Counted from the first letter of the stretch, positions 49,909 to 59,171 are shown. The stretch is 64,000 bases of DNA from Trichococcus palustris (GCF_900114465.1 NZ_FOTD01000006.1:102876-166875); one strand, 5' to 3'. Made by a program: numbers and translations. The notes: generated from the sequence alone by a model not told the origin.

Positions 49909-49943
49909 TTTAAAGCACTTCCTTTTTCTATTTTTTATTTTTA

Positions 49944-51359
49944 TTATTTATTAAACTCAAAATATTCAACCGCGTTGTTGTAGCAAACGTTAGTGATCAG
50001 TTTTTCCAACAAAGCGTCATCGTTAGGGATTTCTCCGCGTTCTACCAAGTCACCGATATAGTCGCAAAGGATACGACGGAAGTATTCATGACGAGTATAA
50101 GAAATGAAGCTTCTTGAGTCTGTTAACATACCAACAAAGTTCATCAATAAGCCCGCTTCTGACAATGACTTCAATTGCTTCAACATGCCATATTTTGTAT
50201 CGTTGAACCACCAGCCGGAACCCATCTGTACTTTGCTGCGTAATCCTTCAGAGTTAGCTTGGAAGTTAGTGATTGCTGTACCGACTAAGTCAAAGTATGT
50301 TGGATCCAAGTTGTAAGCGATGAATTTAGGCAATTCATTGGTTGTTTCCAGAGCGTCCAACAATTTATTCAATGCATAAGCCACATTTGGTTGATCTTGG
50401 ATCGAATCCAGCCCAGCGTCAGCACCTAATTGAGCAAACAGACGAGAGTTGTTGTTGCGGATTGCGCCGAAGTGCAATTGCATCACAAAGCCCTTTGATT
50501 TGTAGATTTTACCTAATTCCACAAACAAGCGTGTTTGATATTTAGCGTATTCTTGTTCTGAGATAGCTTCTTTATTTACTGCTTTTGTAAAGATAGCTTC
50601 AACTTCTTCATCGGTAGCTTCTGCATAGTAAATTTGAGATAAACCATGGTCAGAAACGTTTGAGCCTTTATCGGCGAAGTATTGAATCCGTTCTTCCAAA
50701 CCAGCAACTAATTCAGCGAAGTTAGCCATTGCCTTGCCGGTCACAGCCTTCATTTTTTCGATGAAGCCTGTGAATTTAGCAGGGTCTTGGATCGCGAAAG
50801 CTTCATCAGGACGGAAACCTGGTAAAACAGCTACATCGAATGTTTCATCAGCTTTGATTTTTTCATGCCATTCCAAAGTGTCTGTTGGATTGTCGGTTGT
50901 ACAGATGAAAGTAACGTTTGAGTTTTTGATCAACGTACGAGCAGTCAAGTGTTCTTCCTTCAATACTCTATTACATTCATCGTAGATTTCTTTCCAGTTT
51001 TTGCTTGTCAGCAGTTCTTCTATATGGAAATATTTTTTTAATTCTAAGGCAGTCCAGTGGAACAAAGGATTTCCTACAGCATTTTCAGCAGTATACGCCC
51101 AAGCTTCAAATTTTTCTTCAGGAGAAGCATTTCCCGTGATTTTCTCTTCAGGAATGCCCATCGCTCTCATAGCGCGCCATTTGTAATGGTCGCCGCCAAG
51201 CCATAATTCAGTGATATTTTCGAATTCATAGTCTTCCGCAATCTGTTGCGGAACCAAATGACAATGGTAATCAAAAATAGGCATGTCTTTCGCATAATCA
51301 TGGTATAAATGTTTAGCTGATTCAGACTGTAACATAAAATCTTCGTTGATAAATGTCAT
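49944..51359 (-). CDS. uxaC: glucuronate/uronate isomerase
   Basis: This enzyme isomerises D-glucuronate to fructuronate, or galacturonate to tagaturonate. The amidohydrolase-like barrel opens with IFDYHCHLVPQQIAED, where the HCH motif binds metal, and also shows MQLHFGAIRNNNSR and LTDSRSFISYTRHEYFRRIL. I chose the ATG at 51359 (MTFINEDF, 471 residues), 10 nt after AAGGGAG. Its presence defines the operon as hexuronate catabolism. Confidence 0.95.
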   Translation of the reverse strand: MTFINEDFMLQSESAKHLYHDYAKDMPIFDYHCHLVPQQIAEDYEFENITELWLGGDHYKWRAMRAMGIPEEKITGNASPEEKFEAWAYTAENAVGNPLFHWTALELKKYFHIEELLTSKNWKEIYDECNRVLKEEHLTARTLIKNSNVTFICTTDNPTDTLEWHEKIKADETFDVAVLPGFRPDEAFAIQDPAKFTGFIEKMKAVTGKAMANFAELVAGLEERIQYFADKGSNVSDHGLSQIYYAEATDEEVEAIFTKAVNKEAISEQEYAKYQTRLFVELGKIYKSKGFVMQLHFGAIRNNNSRLFAQLGADAGLDSIQDQPNVAYALNKLLDALETTNELPKFIAYNLDPTYFDLVGTAITNFQANSEGLRSKVQMGSGWWFNDTKYGMLKQLKSLSEAGLLMNFVGMLTDSRSFISYTRHEYFRRILCDYIGDLVERGEIPNDDALLEKLITNVCYNNAVEYFEFNK

Positions 51360-51498
51360 TCGAAAAAAACTCCCTTTCGCAACCAATATTATTATTCAGC
51401 AATCGCTAACCGGATATGACTACAAATCAGAGCCTGATTGCTTTGCTTCTTCGTTTCAGTAACAAACTACACAGAAATCCTTCTTGAAAAAAACTTCT

Positions 51499-52146
51499 TT
51501 ATTTAGCTTTGATCTCAGCTAATTTATCAGCAAATTCTTTTGCGGCAGCTTCAACACTTGCATAACCGCCATCTTTCAGGTTTCTTGTCAATGCGCTACC
51601 GACACCCACTGACCATGCGCCATTTGCGATCCATTTGTCCATGTTATCAATGCTTACGCCGCCTGAAGGCATAACGTCAACCCAAGGAATCGGGCCATGT
51701 ACGTCTTTGATGAATCCAGGTCCCAATAAACCGCCCGGGAAAAGTTTTACAACTTCACAACCAGTTTCCAAAGCAATTTGAACTTCCGTTACTGAACCGC
51801 ATCCTGGCAAATAAGGCACTGTGTATAAATTACACATTCTTGAAATTTTTTCATTGAATGATGGGCTGACGATAAACTTTGCACCGTTCATGATGGAAAT
51901 TCTTGCAGCGACGTCATCTAAAACTGTACCTGCACCGACAACCATGTCTGTACCGGCAAATTCTTCAGAAAGTTTGCGCATAACATTTTCAGCACCCGGT
52001 GTTGAGAATGTTACTTCAATATTCTTGATTCCGCCTTTGTATGCTGCTTTAGAAATCTCGTACCCTGCTTCTTCGGAAGCACCACGAACTACAGCAAACA
52101 GGTAATTCTTTTGTAATTGATCTAGAGTGTCTCTTTTAACGCTCAT
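51499..52146 (-). CDS. eda: KDPG/KHG aldolase
   Basis: This class I aldolase splits 2-keto-3-deoxy-6-phosphogluconate to pyruvate and glyceraldehyde 3-phosphate. Glu is in NIEVTFSTPGA, the Schiff-base Lys in CEVVKLFPGG (near residue 130), and VDVMPSGGV binds phosphate. Length is 215 residues. It is the first gene of the operon, behind a consensus promoter with two operators. The kinase that would make its substrate is not in the cluster. Confidence 0.94.
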   Translation of the reverse strand: MSVKRDTLDQLQKNYLFAVVRGASEEAGYEISKAAYKGGIKNIEVTFSTPGAENVMRKLSEEFAGTDMVVGAGTVLDDVAARISIMNGAKFIVSPSFNEKISRMCNLYTVPYLPGCGSVTEVQIALETGCEVVKLFPGGLLGPGFIKDVHGPIPWVDVMPSGGVSIDNMDKWIANGAWSVGVGSALTRNLKDGGYASVEAAAKEFADKLAEIKAK

Positions 52147-52166
52147 ATGTCATCCTCCATTCGTAA

Positions 52167-52200
52167 TTTCACATTGTGGAACTTGGTATCACATTACGAG
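52167..52200. promoter_or_regulatory. paired IclR-type operators at the eda promoter
   Basis: Site 1 (52185-52200) reads GGTATCACATTACGAG and covers the transcription start. Site 2 (52167-52181) reads TTTCACATTGTGGAA and lies downstream. Their centres are 20 bp apart, two helical turns. The same motif occurs at three other promoters nearby. Confidence 0.7.
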
Positions 52201-52203
52201 TTA

Positions 52204-52232
52204 ATTATAGGTATTTCCGGCATCGCTGTCAA
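52204..52232 (-). promoter_or_regulatory. consensus promoter of the hexuronate operon
   Basis: On the minus strand TTGACA (52227-52232), 17 bp, TATAAT (52204-52209): a perfect sigma-A promoter. Such strength calls for tight repression, which fits the downstream operators. Confidence 0.9.
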
Positions 52233-52250
52233 TAAAATTTAACCGTAAAA

Positions 52251-53024
52251 TTAAAAATGGCCCAACAATTGTGAAATCTTTGTGGCATATTCCATAACCT
52301 TTTCGATATAGAAATCTTTATTCGGCTTTTCCGATAAGGGAAGGGAGATGCTGATGGCCCCGGCGGCTATATGTTTATAGCTTGCAAAAGCTGCGCCTAT
52401 GCAAAAAATGCCAATATCACATTCTTCATCGTCTATTGCGTATCCATTCTTCCTTACTTCCTCAATCTCCTTGATCAGGCGCTCGAATGTCGTTATCGTA
52501 TTTTCCGTTCGCTGTTCCGGTTTTATTTTATCCCAATACTCTTTAATGGACTCGTTTTGGCGAGTTGCTAAAATCGCTTTACCGACTGCTGTGTAATACA
52601 GCGGAGATTTTGTCCCGATTTTGGATTCTGTCCGCGATCCCCTTGACTCTCCGTACTTATCTATATACAGGACCTCATCATTATCTTCTACTACTAGATG
52701 AACCGTTTGTCTCGTTTCATCCGACAATTGGCGAATCATGCTTTTTGCCACGTTCAAGAAATCGATGTTATGTACCCGTTTGTTTCCCAATTCGAACATT
52801 TTCAACGAAATCCGGTATTGCTTATTTTCCGGATTGCGGTCGATGTACCCATTTTCCAGAAGCGAGTTGACTAAACGATGCGTCGTTGCTTTATGCAGAT
52901 GAACCTTTTCGCTTAAATCCATCAAACTGAGACTCTGATGTTCCGCCAACGTTTCTAAAATTGCCAGCGCGCGATCGACCGACTGTACTTTCGTAGCTGT
53001 TCCTACTTCTTCTTTTTTAACCAT
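52251..53024 (-). CDS. IclR family transcriptional regulator (KdgR-like)
   Basis: An N-terminal winged helix (VQSVDRALAILETLAEHQSLSLMD, KATTHRLVNSLLENGYI) and a C-terminal IclR effector domain (GTKSPLYYTAVGKAILA, GYAIDDEECDIGIFCIGAA). In other bacteria KdgR-type members sense 2-keto-3-deoxygluconate or its phosphate. I chose the ATG at 53024 with AAAAAGGATGAG upstream; the ATG at 53045 has no site. Length is 257 residues. Its own promoter holds one copy of the shared palindrome, so it is probably an autoregulated repressor of the cluster. Confidence 0.9.
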   Translation of the reverse strand: MVKKEEVGTATKVQSVDRALAILETLAEHQSLSLMDLSEKVHLHKATTHRLVNSLLENGYIDRNPENKQYRISLKMFELGNKRVHNIDFLNVAKSMIRQLSDETRQTVHLVVEDNDEVLYIDKYGESRGSRTESKIGTKSPLYYTAVGKAILATRQNESIKEYWDKIKPEQRTENTITTFERLIKEIEEVRKNGYAIDDEECDIGIFCIGAAFASYKHIAAGAISISLPLSEKPNKDFYIEKVMEYATKISQLLGHF

Positions 53025-53155
53025 TATCCACTCATCCTTTTTCATTTATCTATTTGTATTTTCCATTTTCTAAAACAATGAAATAAAGCGCATTCAAATC
53101 CCCTTAACGATAATGTCCATTCCTGAACATTTTACGTATAGAGCACGATATTTCG

Positions 53156-53170
53156 TTTCACATTATGAAA
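53156..53170. promoter_or_regulatory. IclR-type operator at the iclR promoter
   Basis: TTTCACATTATGAAA (6 of 7 pairs) overlaps the expected start of the iclR transcript. Confidence 0.65.
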
Positions 53171-53198
53171 TTATAACAGATAGTTGCTGGAATGATAA
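53170..53198 (-). promoter_or_regulatory. promoter of the IclR regulator gene
   Basis: On the minus strand TTATCA (53193-53198), 17 bp, TGT-extended TATAAT (53170-53175). Confidence 0.65.
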
Positions 53199-53648
53199 GT
53201 GGCTATTTCAATTTTTTATTCTTTTGCAAAATAATTTTGTTTGCACTTACAAAATAAACGGCATTTCCGAATGGAGACGAAAAAAAGAACCCTCTTTTGC
53301 ATGAAAGATAATCATCCTTGAATGCCTTCTTAAACAGATGGACATTGGACTTCCCAAACACGATCAAATTCGAGGGCGTTCTCGGCACACGCGCAAAAAA
53401 TAAAAATCTGCCAAACAAAAAAAGGTTAAGAGAATAAAAATGATAGCGCTATCAAGCAAGATACCAATAGTATAGAATTTTAACTTAATCGTTGCAACAA
53501 AAAGTCCTCTGATTTAAAAATCTAACGCTACTTTTTTATATTTCATTCATAAATCAGACATTTTTAACCTTTCCAATCATTCACCACCGATTTTTGACGG
53601 GAATATGACGATATTTTGCGAAATATTCTTTTTATTTCCAGAAAAAGA
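53199..53648. other. intergenic stretch between iclR and the first MFS gene
   Basis: About 450 bp of A/T-rich sequence with no supportable gene. The only feature seen is the cre palindrome at 53441-53454. Short open frames at 53113-53304 and 53203-53418 lack ribosome sites. Confidence 0.6.
53441..53454. promoter_or_regulatory. CcpA cre site
   Basis: TGATAGCGCTATCA is a perfect 14-bp palindrome that fits the cre consensus TGNNANCGNTNNCA. It lies about 200 bp upstream of the first symporter promoter and points to glucose repression of the cluster. Confidence 0.65.
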
Positions 53649-53677
53649 TTGACTTGAAATCGCTTCCTAAATATACT
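53649..53677 (+). promoter_or_regulatory. promoter of the first GPH symporter gene, with cre-like spacer
   Basis: TTGACT (53649-53654), 17 bp, TATACT (53672-53677). The spacer contains TGAAATCGCTTCCT (53655-53668), one mismatch from the cre core, so CcpA could block polymerase directly. Confidence 0.8.
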
Positions 53678-53697
53678 TATATCAAATTAAGAAAAGC

Positions 53698-53716
53698 GGT
53701 TTCACCAAGTGATACG
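53698..53716. promoter_or_regulatory. IclR-type operator before the first symporter gene
   Basis: GGTTTCACCAAGTGATACG agrees with the 19-bp operator of the second symporter at 13-14 positions and lies about 15 bp past the transcription start. Confidence 0.55.
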
Positions 53717-53782
53717 CCACTATCATCCCTTTCCCGTTACCCTGATCAAAAACATATTTTTTATGGAAGGAAGTTTTAGTAC

Positions 53783-55204
53783 ATGGCTCAAAATCAATGG
53801 GCAAGCGAAACAAAACGTCCCTTCGGATTCCGTGACTTACTCGGTTACTTCATGGGCGACTTCGGATGTAACATGAGTTTCACTCTTATTTCCAGCTATA
53901 TGTTCCTCTTCTACACACAATATATCGGAATTTCATTGGCGCATTACTCAATCATAATCCTGATCACCAAAATTCTGGATGGCATCAACGACCCGATCAT
54001 CGGAGCTATCGTTGACCGTATGGGCGCAAACAAAAAAGGCGAAAAATTCAAACAGTGGATTTTCAGAGGAGCTCCTTTCTTGGCACTTGCTGCGACAGTC
54101 ATGTTCATCGATGCTTCCGATTGGACATATGCCGCTAAAATGGGATTGTGTATCGGCGGATACATCTTATGGGATATAACCTATACAATCGTTAACATTC
54201 CTTACGGCGCTTTAAGTTCCGTTATGACATCCAAACCTTCTCAACGTGCCGCTTTATCTAATGCCCGCTCTTGGGGCGCTATCATCGCCGGCGTTCCATT
54301 GGGTGTCCTTATCCCAATTTTCGCTTACGAACAAGTCACTAGAGACGGTCAAACAGCAAGCATCTTCCGCGGTGAAAGAATGTTCCCTATAGCAATTATC
54401 CTGGGGGTTGTTTCCATCGTTGCTTTCGCCCTCCTATATTTCAACACGGAAGAACGCATTCAACATGTTGAACCGGAAGATGAAGAAGTAAAATTCAGCT
54501 ATTTAAAAACCTTAAAAGAATTTTTCCACAACAGAGCCATCTTAGGTATTTCACTTGCTTCAACCGCACAAATTCTGTTCATCATGGGTGGCCAGCAATT
54601 ACACCAATTGACTTACCAAATGTATTTTGGTGATGGTACATTGAGCTCATATTCCATATTGACTCAAGTTATTCCCTTGTTTGTCGGAACTGCTATCGGT
54701 GGCCCTTTAGTAGGTAAAGTCGGTAAAAAAGAATTGACTACTTGGCCAATGCTCGGCGCTATCGCAGTGTACGCCTTCTTATACTTCGTTGAGATCAAAA
54801 ACCCGATACTCTGGATCGCTATGCAGATCTTGGCTAACTCATTCGCATTCGGTATGACTATCTATACATGGGGTATGGTTTCCGATGCGATTGATTATCA
54901 GGAATTGAAGACTGGTGTCCGTAACGAAGGTTCCGTTTACGCAACTTATTCTATGTTACGCAAAATCGCGCAAGGTTTCGGACAATCCTTCATCCCAGCC
55001 GCGATCGCAATCTTGATCCCTACACTGGATGTGAAAGATGCCTTCACTTGGAATGCCGAAAACTCTTTGGCTATCCGTAACCTGGCGGCCTTGTTCCCAT
55101 TAATCGGTTATACTTTAGCGTTCATCTGCTTCATGTTCATCTTCAATTTAGACAAGGAGACTGTAACCGAAATGCAACTCGCTCTTGGTCGTCACGAAGA
55201 ATAA
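53783..55204 (+). CDS. GPH-family MFS sugar/glucuronide:cation symporter
   Basis: This 473-residue protein has about 12 membrane helices. FGFRDLLGYFMGDFGCNMSF and DGINDPIIGAIVDRMGANKKGEKFK (in two parts, residues 15-90) are glycoside-pentoside-hexuronide family signatures, as in MelB and UidB. ELKTGVRNEGSVYATYSMLRK lies near residue 375. With the uronate operon next door, glucuronides or free hexuronate are the likely substrates. It is divergent from iclR and has its own promoter, operator and cre-like site. Confidence 0.88.
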   Translation: MAQNQWASETKRPFGFRDLLGYFMGDFGCNMSFTLISSYMFLFYTQYIGISLAHYSIIILITKILDGINDPIIGAIVDRMGANKKGEKFKQWIFRGAPFLALAATVMFIDASDWTYAAKMGLCIGGYILWDITYTIVNIPYGALSSVMTSKPSQRAALSNARSWGAIIAGVPLGVLIPIFAYEQVTRDGQTASIFRGERMFPIAIILGVVSIVAFALLYFNTEERIQHVEPEDEEVKFSYLKTLKEFFHNRAILGISLASTAQILFIMGGQQLHQLTYQMYFGDGTLSSYSILTQVIPLFVGTAIGGPLVGKVGKKELTTWPMLGAIAVYAFLYFVEIKNPILWIAMQILANSFAFGMTIYTWGMVSDAIDYQELKTGVRNEGSVYATYSMLRKIAQGFGQSFIPAAIAILIPTLDVKDAFTWNAENSLAIRNLAALFPLIGYTLAFICFMFIFNLDKETVTEMQLALGRHEE

Positions 55205-55229
55205 TATTTCCGACCTGTTAACAATTCGT

Positions 55230-55270
55230 TCAAAAGTCCAAATTCAAATTTGAATTTGGGCTTTTTATAT
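55230..55270 (+). terminator. terminator of the first symporter gene
   Basis: AAAGTCCAAATTC / GAATTTGGGCTTTTT. Confidence 0.85.
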
Positions 55271-55504
55271 TTTCATTTGATGCTGAAATAGAAGATAATT
55301 AGCACTAGAAGAAGGCCCTTTCCATTCACAACAGTCACTTGCAGCAGCTGTTTTTACTGGCCCATATTGGAATGAAGGTGATCCACATCGATTTAATAAA
55401 AAAGCTTGTATACATTATTGCCCCTTTCCCATACCATTCTCTTTTCCCCCCCCGTTTCAAAATATGAACACTTTTCGAACATATGGAAATCCAGCCTTTT
55501 CATG
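55271..55504. other. intergenic stretch with no clear gene
   Basis: About 230 bp between the two symporter genes. I see no start with a ribosome site, no strong hairpin and no repeat; there is a C8 run near 55447. Confidence 0.5.
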
Positions 55505-55533
55505 TTGACTTATGTTGTTCAGCTTTATATAAT
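55505..55533 (+). promoter_or_regulatory. promoter of the second GPH symporter gene
   Basis: TTGACT (55505-55510), 17 bp, TATAAT (55528-55533). Confidence 0.85.
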
Positions 55534-55552
55534 AATCCATGTTACAAAACGT

Positions 55553-55571
55553 GGTATCGCATTGTGATACC
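55553..55571. promoter_or_regulatory. best IclR-type operator, second symporter gene
   Basis: GGTATCGCATTGTGATACC pairs at 8 of 9 positions around a central T. It lies about 13 bp after the expected transcription start and defines the motif. Confidence 0.75.
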
Positions 55572-55619
55572 GAATTTTAATTTGAAAGCCCTACCAGGCT
55601 AAAATAGGAGGAAATTGCT

Positions 55620-57044
55620 ATGGATAATGCAAATAAAACGAAAGAATATCCAAAATTTGGGATGAAAGACAAAATCAGTTATGCTATCGGTGATATGGCC
55701 AACGATTTTTCATTCATTTTTACAAGTAGTTTTTTGATGGTATTTTATACGAAGGTGCTGGGTGTTAACCCTGCTGTTGTTGGTACACTGTTTTTAATCT
55801 CCCGTGTCATTGATGCATTCGCAGATATTACGATTGGCCGTATCGTTGATACAGCTAAGCCCGCCAAAGATGGCCGTTTCAGAAGTTGGATTCGTCGCAT
55901 GGCACCAATCATTGCCTTATCAACGTTCTCTATGTTTATTTACGGGGTTCAAGACGCCTCGATGCCTATCAAAATCGCTTATATTTATGTGACATACATC
56001 ATCTGGGGAATCCTTTATTCATCCATCAATATCCCTTACGGTTCGATGGCCTCTGTCATCAGCCCGAATCCGGATGAACGCGCATCCCTTTCTGTCTTCA
56101 GAAGTAGTGGTGCCGCTATCGCCAGCATCATCATCTCGTTCCTTGTTCCAAAAATCGTTTTCACATCTGCAGTCGTTAATGGTGTTGCAGCGCAAGTCAT
56201 TGTCCCTGTTCGCTTCACCATCGTCGCTGCTGCTTTTGCAGTAACATCCTTTATTTTGTATCGCATCTGCTACTCATTTTCGGTTGAACGTGTCCAGACT
56301 GCTCCAAAAGTATCGGCTGAAGGCACTACCATCGGCAAAGAAATGAAAGCAATCGCAAGACTCTTCTTCTCGGATCGTTCTTTGCTTACGCTTATCGGGA
56401 TCGCTATCTTGCTGTTACTTTCAACATTGCTTGTCGGAACAATGAATGCTTACGTGTATCCAGAATACTTCAATAGTACAACTGGATTGGCCATCGCCGG
56501 TATTTTCGGTACGCTGGGTACCCTGATTCTTGCTCCATTCGCCGGAAAAATCGCATCAAAATTCGGTAAAAAGGAATCCGGTGGGATTTCACTGATTTTC
56601 GCCGGCCTTTTATACGCAGGCTTATACTTCACTCATGTTCAAAGCCTTACAACATTCTTGACGATCATTTTCTTGGCTAACTTAGGCCAAGGCTATTTCA
56701 TGATCATCATTTGGGCATTCATCACTGATGTCATCGACAATATGGAAATCAAAAATGGTGTCCGCGAAGATGCTACCGTCTATGCCTGCTACTCATTCGC
56801 ACGCAAAATCGGACAAGCTCTTGCTGGTGGTCTCGGCGGTTACGCTTTGACAGTGATCGGCTATCAACAAACCGCTCAAGTCCAAACAGAAGCAGTTAAA
56901 AATGGGTTATACCAAGTTTACACTGTCGCACCTGCCGTTGGCTTGACACTTGCCGGAATCATTCTATTGACGATCTATCCATTAGGCAAGAAAAAAGTTC
57001 TTGAAAACAACGCTATTTTGTTAGCACGTCGTGACGGAAAATAA
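55620..57044 (+). CDS. GPH-family MFS sugar/glucuronide:cation symporter
   Basis: A second 474-residue paralogue with about 12 helices. FGMKDKISYAIGDMANDFSF at the start, DAFADITIGRIVDTAKPAKDG near residue 65 and IKNGVREDATVYACYSFARKIGQ near 385 are GPH signatures. It differs clearly from the first copy, so the pair may handle different substrates, such as free hexuronate versus an oligosaccharide or glucuronide. AGGAGG precedes the ATG; IclR operator upstream. Confidence 0.88.
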   Translation: MDNANKTKEYPKFGMKDKISYAIGDMANDFSFIFTSSFLMVFYTKVLGVNPAVVGTLFLISRVIDAFADITIGRIVDTAKPAKDGRFRSWIRRMAPIIALSTFSMFIYGVQDASMPIKIAYIYVTYIIWGILYSSINIPYGSMASVISPNPDERASLSVFRSSGAAIASIIISFLVPKIVFTSAVVNGVAAQVIVPVRFTIVAAAFAVTSFILYRICYSFSVERVQTAPKVSAEGTTIGKEMKAIARLFFSDRSLLTLIGIAILLLLSTLLVGTMNAYVYPEYFNSTTGLAIAGIFGTLGTLILAPFAGKIASKFGKKESGGISLIFAGLLYAGLYFTHVQSLTTFLTIIFLANLGQGYFMIIIWAFITDVIDNMEIKNGVREDATVYACYSFARKIGQALAGGLGGYALTVIGYQQTAQVQTEAVKNGLYQVYTVAPAVGLTLAGIILLTIYPLGKKKVLENNAILLARRDGK

Positions 57045-57059
57045 TTTCATGAATCTTCA

Positions 57060-57102
57060 AAAAAAAAGCTGAGGCAACTAAGGTTGCTTCAGCTTTTTTG
57101 TA
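57060..57102 (+). terminator. terminator of the second symporter gene
   Basis: AAAAAGCTGAGGCAA / TTGCTTCAGCTTTTTT, 6-nt loop. Confidence 0.9.
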
Positions 57103-57183
57103 TGGAGCATTGTCCCGGGAGCTGTTTTCTTCATCTGTCGATTCCGCTTCAACGCTTTTATAGACTCATTCTTCAGCAAAAAA

Positions 57184-57241
57184 TAAAACAGGCCGGCAAT
57201 GATAGGAGCGATAGCTCAATCATTGCCGGCCTGTTTTCATA
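57184..57241 (-). terminator. terminator of ilvD
   Basis: The minus-strand stem AAAACAGGCCGGCAATGAT / ATCATTGCCGGCCTGTTTT, with a T-run, is very strong. Confidence 0.93.
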
Positions 57242-57253
57242 TTTTATTTATTT

Positions 57254-58942
57254 TCAAGAGAAGAACTCATCAGGGACTCTCAACACCCCACCCGTATTGG
57301 CGGATGTTACCAAAGCAGTATAACGGGCCAACCAGCCTGTTTTCACTTTCGGCACGAAGCGCGTCAAAGAATTCTTTCTTTCTTCCAACACATCATCCGG
57401 CACATTGACGTTGATGGTACGGTGTTCCAGATCAATCGTGATTTCATCCCCGTCATTGATCAAGGCAATCGGACCGCCTGCTGCGGCTTCCGGAGAGATA
57501 TGTCCTATCGCAATCCCACGCGTAGCACCGGAGAAACGCCCATCCGTGATAAGCGCAACCTCACGGCCTAAGCCGCGGCCAACGATCGATGATGTTGGAG
57601 CAAGCATTTCCGGCATACCCGGTCCACCTTTTGGTCCCTCGTAACGGATAACGACAACATGCCCTTTTTTAACGGTACGGTTATCGATTGCTTCTACCGC
57701 TTCGTCATGGCTGCTGAAGCAGATAGCTTTACCGGTGAATGATTTGATGTCCGGATCAACGCCGCCGACTTTGATGACGCCGCCGAAAGGGGCGATGTTC
57801 CCGTTCAAGATGGATAGTCCGCCGACCGGTGAATAGGCATCTTCATATTTATGGATGACTTTTTCATTTTTGATTTCATGGCCCGCAACATTTTCGCGCA
57901 ACGTATTGCCCGTTACCGTAATGCGGTCCGGATGCAAAGCGCCATGTTTGATCAATTCGTTCATGATTGCCGGCACACCGCCCGCTTCATGTACGTCATG
58001 CATCGAGTAAGCAGAAGATGGTGCGATTTTAGATAGGTAAGCCGTTTTTTCAGCGATTTCGTTGATGCGGTTCATATCGTAGTCGATGCCTGCTTCTTTG
58101 GCCAGTGCCAAAGTGTGCAGCACGGTATTGGTGGATCCGCCCATCGCCATATCCAAAGCGAATGCATCATCGATCGCATCTTCTGTGATGATATCAAGCG
58201 GTTTGATGTCTTTTTTGACCAAATCCATCAATTTAAATGCCGCGTCGCGGATCAGTTCTCTTCTTTCCTCACTGACAGCCAAAGCTGTCCCGTTATACGG
58301 CAAAGCCAATCCCAATACTTCCATCAAACAGTTCATTGAGTTGGCGGTGAACATGCCCGCACAAGAACCGCAGGTCGGACAAGCATTTGCTTCCATATCG
58401 AAAAATTCTTCTTGAGTCATGTTGCCTTCCTTGAATGCGCCGACCGCTTCAAACATGGAGGATAAAGTCAACGCTTGGCCTGTTGCGGATAGACCAGCTT
58501 TCATCGGGCCACCCGAACAGAAGATGGCAGGAACGTTTGTACGAACCGCCGCCAACAACATGCCTGGTGTGATTTTATCACAGTTTGGGATATAGAATAC
58601 CCCATCGAACCAATGCGCATTGATAACTGTCTCTGCTGCATCGGCGATCAATTCACGTGACGGCAAAGAATAACGCATCCCGATATGCCCCATTGCGATT
58701 CCATCATCTACACCGATTGTATTGAATTCAAAAGGAATGCCGCCCGCTTCGCGGATTGCTTCTTTTGCGATATCCCCTAATTCCCGCAAATGAACGTGCC
58801 CCGGTACGATATCTGTATATGAATTGCAGACAGCGATGAATGGCTTGTCCATATCCGCCTCTTCTTTTATCTGTCCTGTTGCTCTCAATAATGAACGATG
58901 CGGCGCCTTGTCCACACCTTTTTTGATTTTATCACTACGCAT
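57254..58942 (-). CDS. ilvD: dihydroxy-acid dehydratase
   Basis: This iron-sulfur enzyme makes the keto acids for valine and isoleucine. Cluster cysteines are in [12 protein letters not shown] (about residue 120) and [18 protein letters not shown] (about 192-210); [12 protein letters not shown] supplies another. Length is 562 residues from the ATG at 58942, which has AGGGGAGAC upstream; a start at 59008 lies inside the leader terminator. It stands alone, without ilvBNC, behind an attenuator-type leader. Confidence 0.95.
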   Translation of the reverse strand: MRSDKIKKGVDKAPHRSLLRATGQIKEEADMDKPFIAVCNSYTDIVPGHVHLRELGDIAKEAIREAGGIPFEFNTIGVDDGIAMGHIGMRYSLPSRELIADAAETVINAHWFDGVFYIPNCDKITPGMLLAAVRTNVPAIFCSGGPMKAGLSATGQALTLSSMFEAVGAFKEGNMTQEEFFDMEANACPTCGSCAGMFTANSMNCLMEVLGLALPYNGTALAVSEERRELIRDAAFKLMDLVKKDIKPLDIITEDAIDDAFALDMAMGGSTNTVLHTLALAKEAGIDYDMNRINEIAEKTAYLSKIAPSSAYSMHDVHEAGGVPAIMNELIKHGALHPDRITVTGNTLRENVAGHEIKNEKVIHKYEDAYSPVGGLSILNGNIAPFGGVIKVGGVDPDIKSFTGKAICFSSHDEAVEAIDNRTVKKGHVVVIRYEGPKGGPGMPEMLAPTSSIVGRGLGREVALITDGRFSGATRGIAIGHISPEAAAGGPIALINDGDEITIDLEHRTINVNVPDDVLEERKNSLTRFVPKVKTGWLARYTALVTSANTGGVLRVPDEFFS

Positions 58943-58971
58943 TGCTGTCTCCCCTTTTCCCTCTGTATTAT

Positions 58972-59006
58972 AAAAAAGAAGCCCTCCGTCTTGAGAAGGC
59001 TTCAGC
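58972..59006 (-). terminator. attenuator terminator before ilvD
   Basis: The minus-strand stem GAAGCCTTC / GGAGGGCTTC with T6 lies between leader peptide and ilvD. An upstream segment, AGAAGGGCTT (59018-59027), can instead pair with AAGCCTTCT of the terminator, an antiterminator. Confidence 0.75.
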
Positions 59007-59063
59007 ATACGTCAAGCCCTTCTTCAGAATGAATAGGACTCAACTAATCGAATAGTTTGAATC

Positions 59064-59138
59064 CTAGGGCATAATAATGACTAATAAGGTTTTTGCAGCA
59101 CGAGAAAATGCCGGCGATTGATCGTTCAGTTGTTTCAT
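59064..59138 (-). CDS. ilvD leader peptide (24 residues, Leu-Leu-Val-Ile-Ile)
   Basis: The frame MKQLNDQSPAFSRAAKTL then LVIIMP ends in TAG. It starts 10 nt after AAGGAG and has five consecutive branched-chain codons near its end (Leu-Leu-Val-Ile-Ile). It precedes a hairpin-plus-T6 and an alternative pairing, the layout of ribosome-mediated attenuation. The peptide itself probably has no function other than sensing charged Leu, Val and Ile tRNAs. Confidence 0.8.
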   Translation of the reverse strand: MKQLNDQSPAFSRAAKTLLVIIMP

Positions 59139-59171
59139 TGTACTGCAACTCCTTCCATTATCTTTCTTTAA

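Noticed and set aside
53113..53418. Short open frames on both strands between iclR and the first symporter
   Set aside because: No Shine-Dalgarno sequence; one begins inside the iclR leader and the other ends in A-rich non-coding sequence.
55271..55504. Possible decayed coding sequence between the symporters (EEGPFHSQQSLAAAV in one frame)
   Set aside because: No start with ribosome site, no recognisable family, and stops in all frames on both sides.
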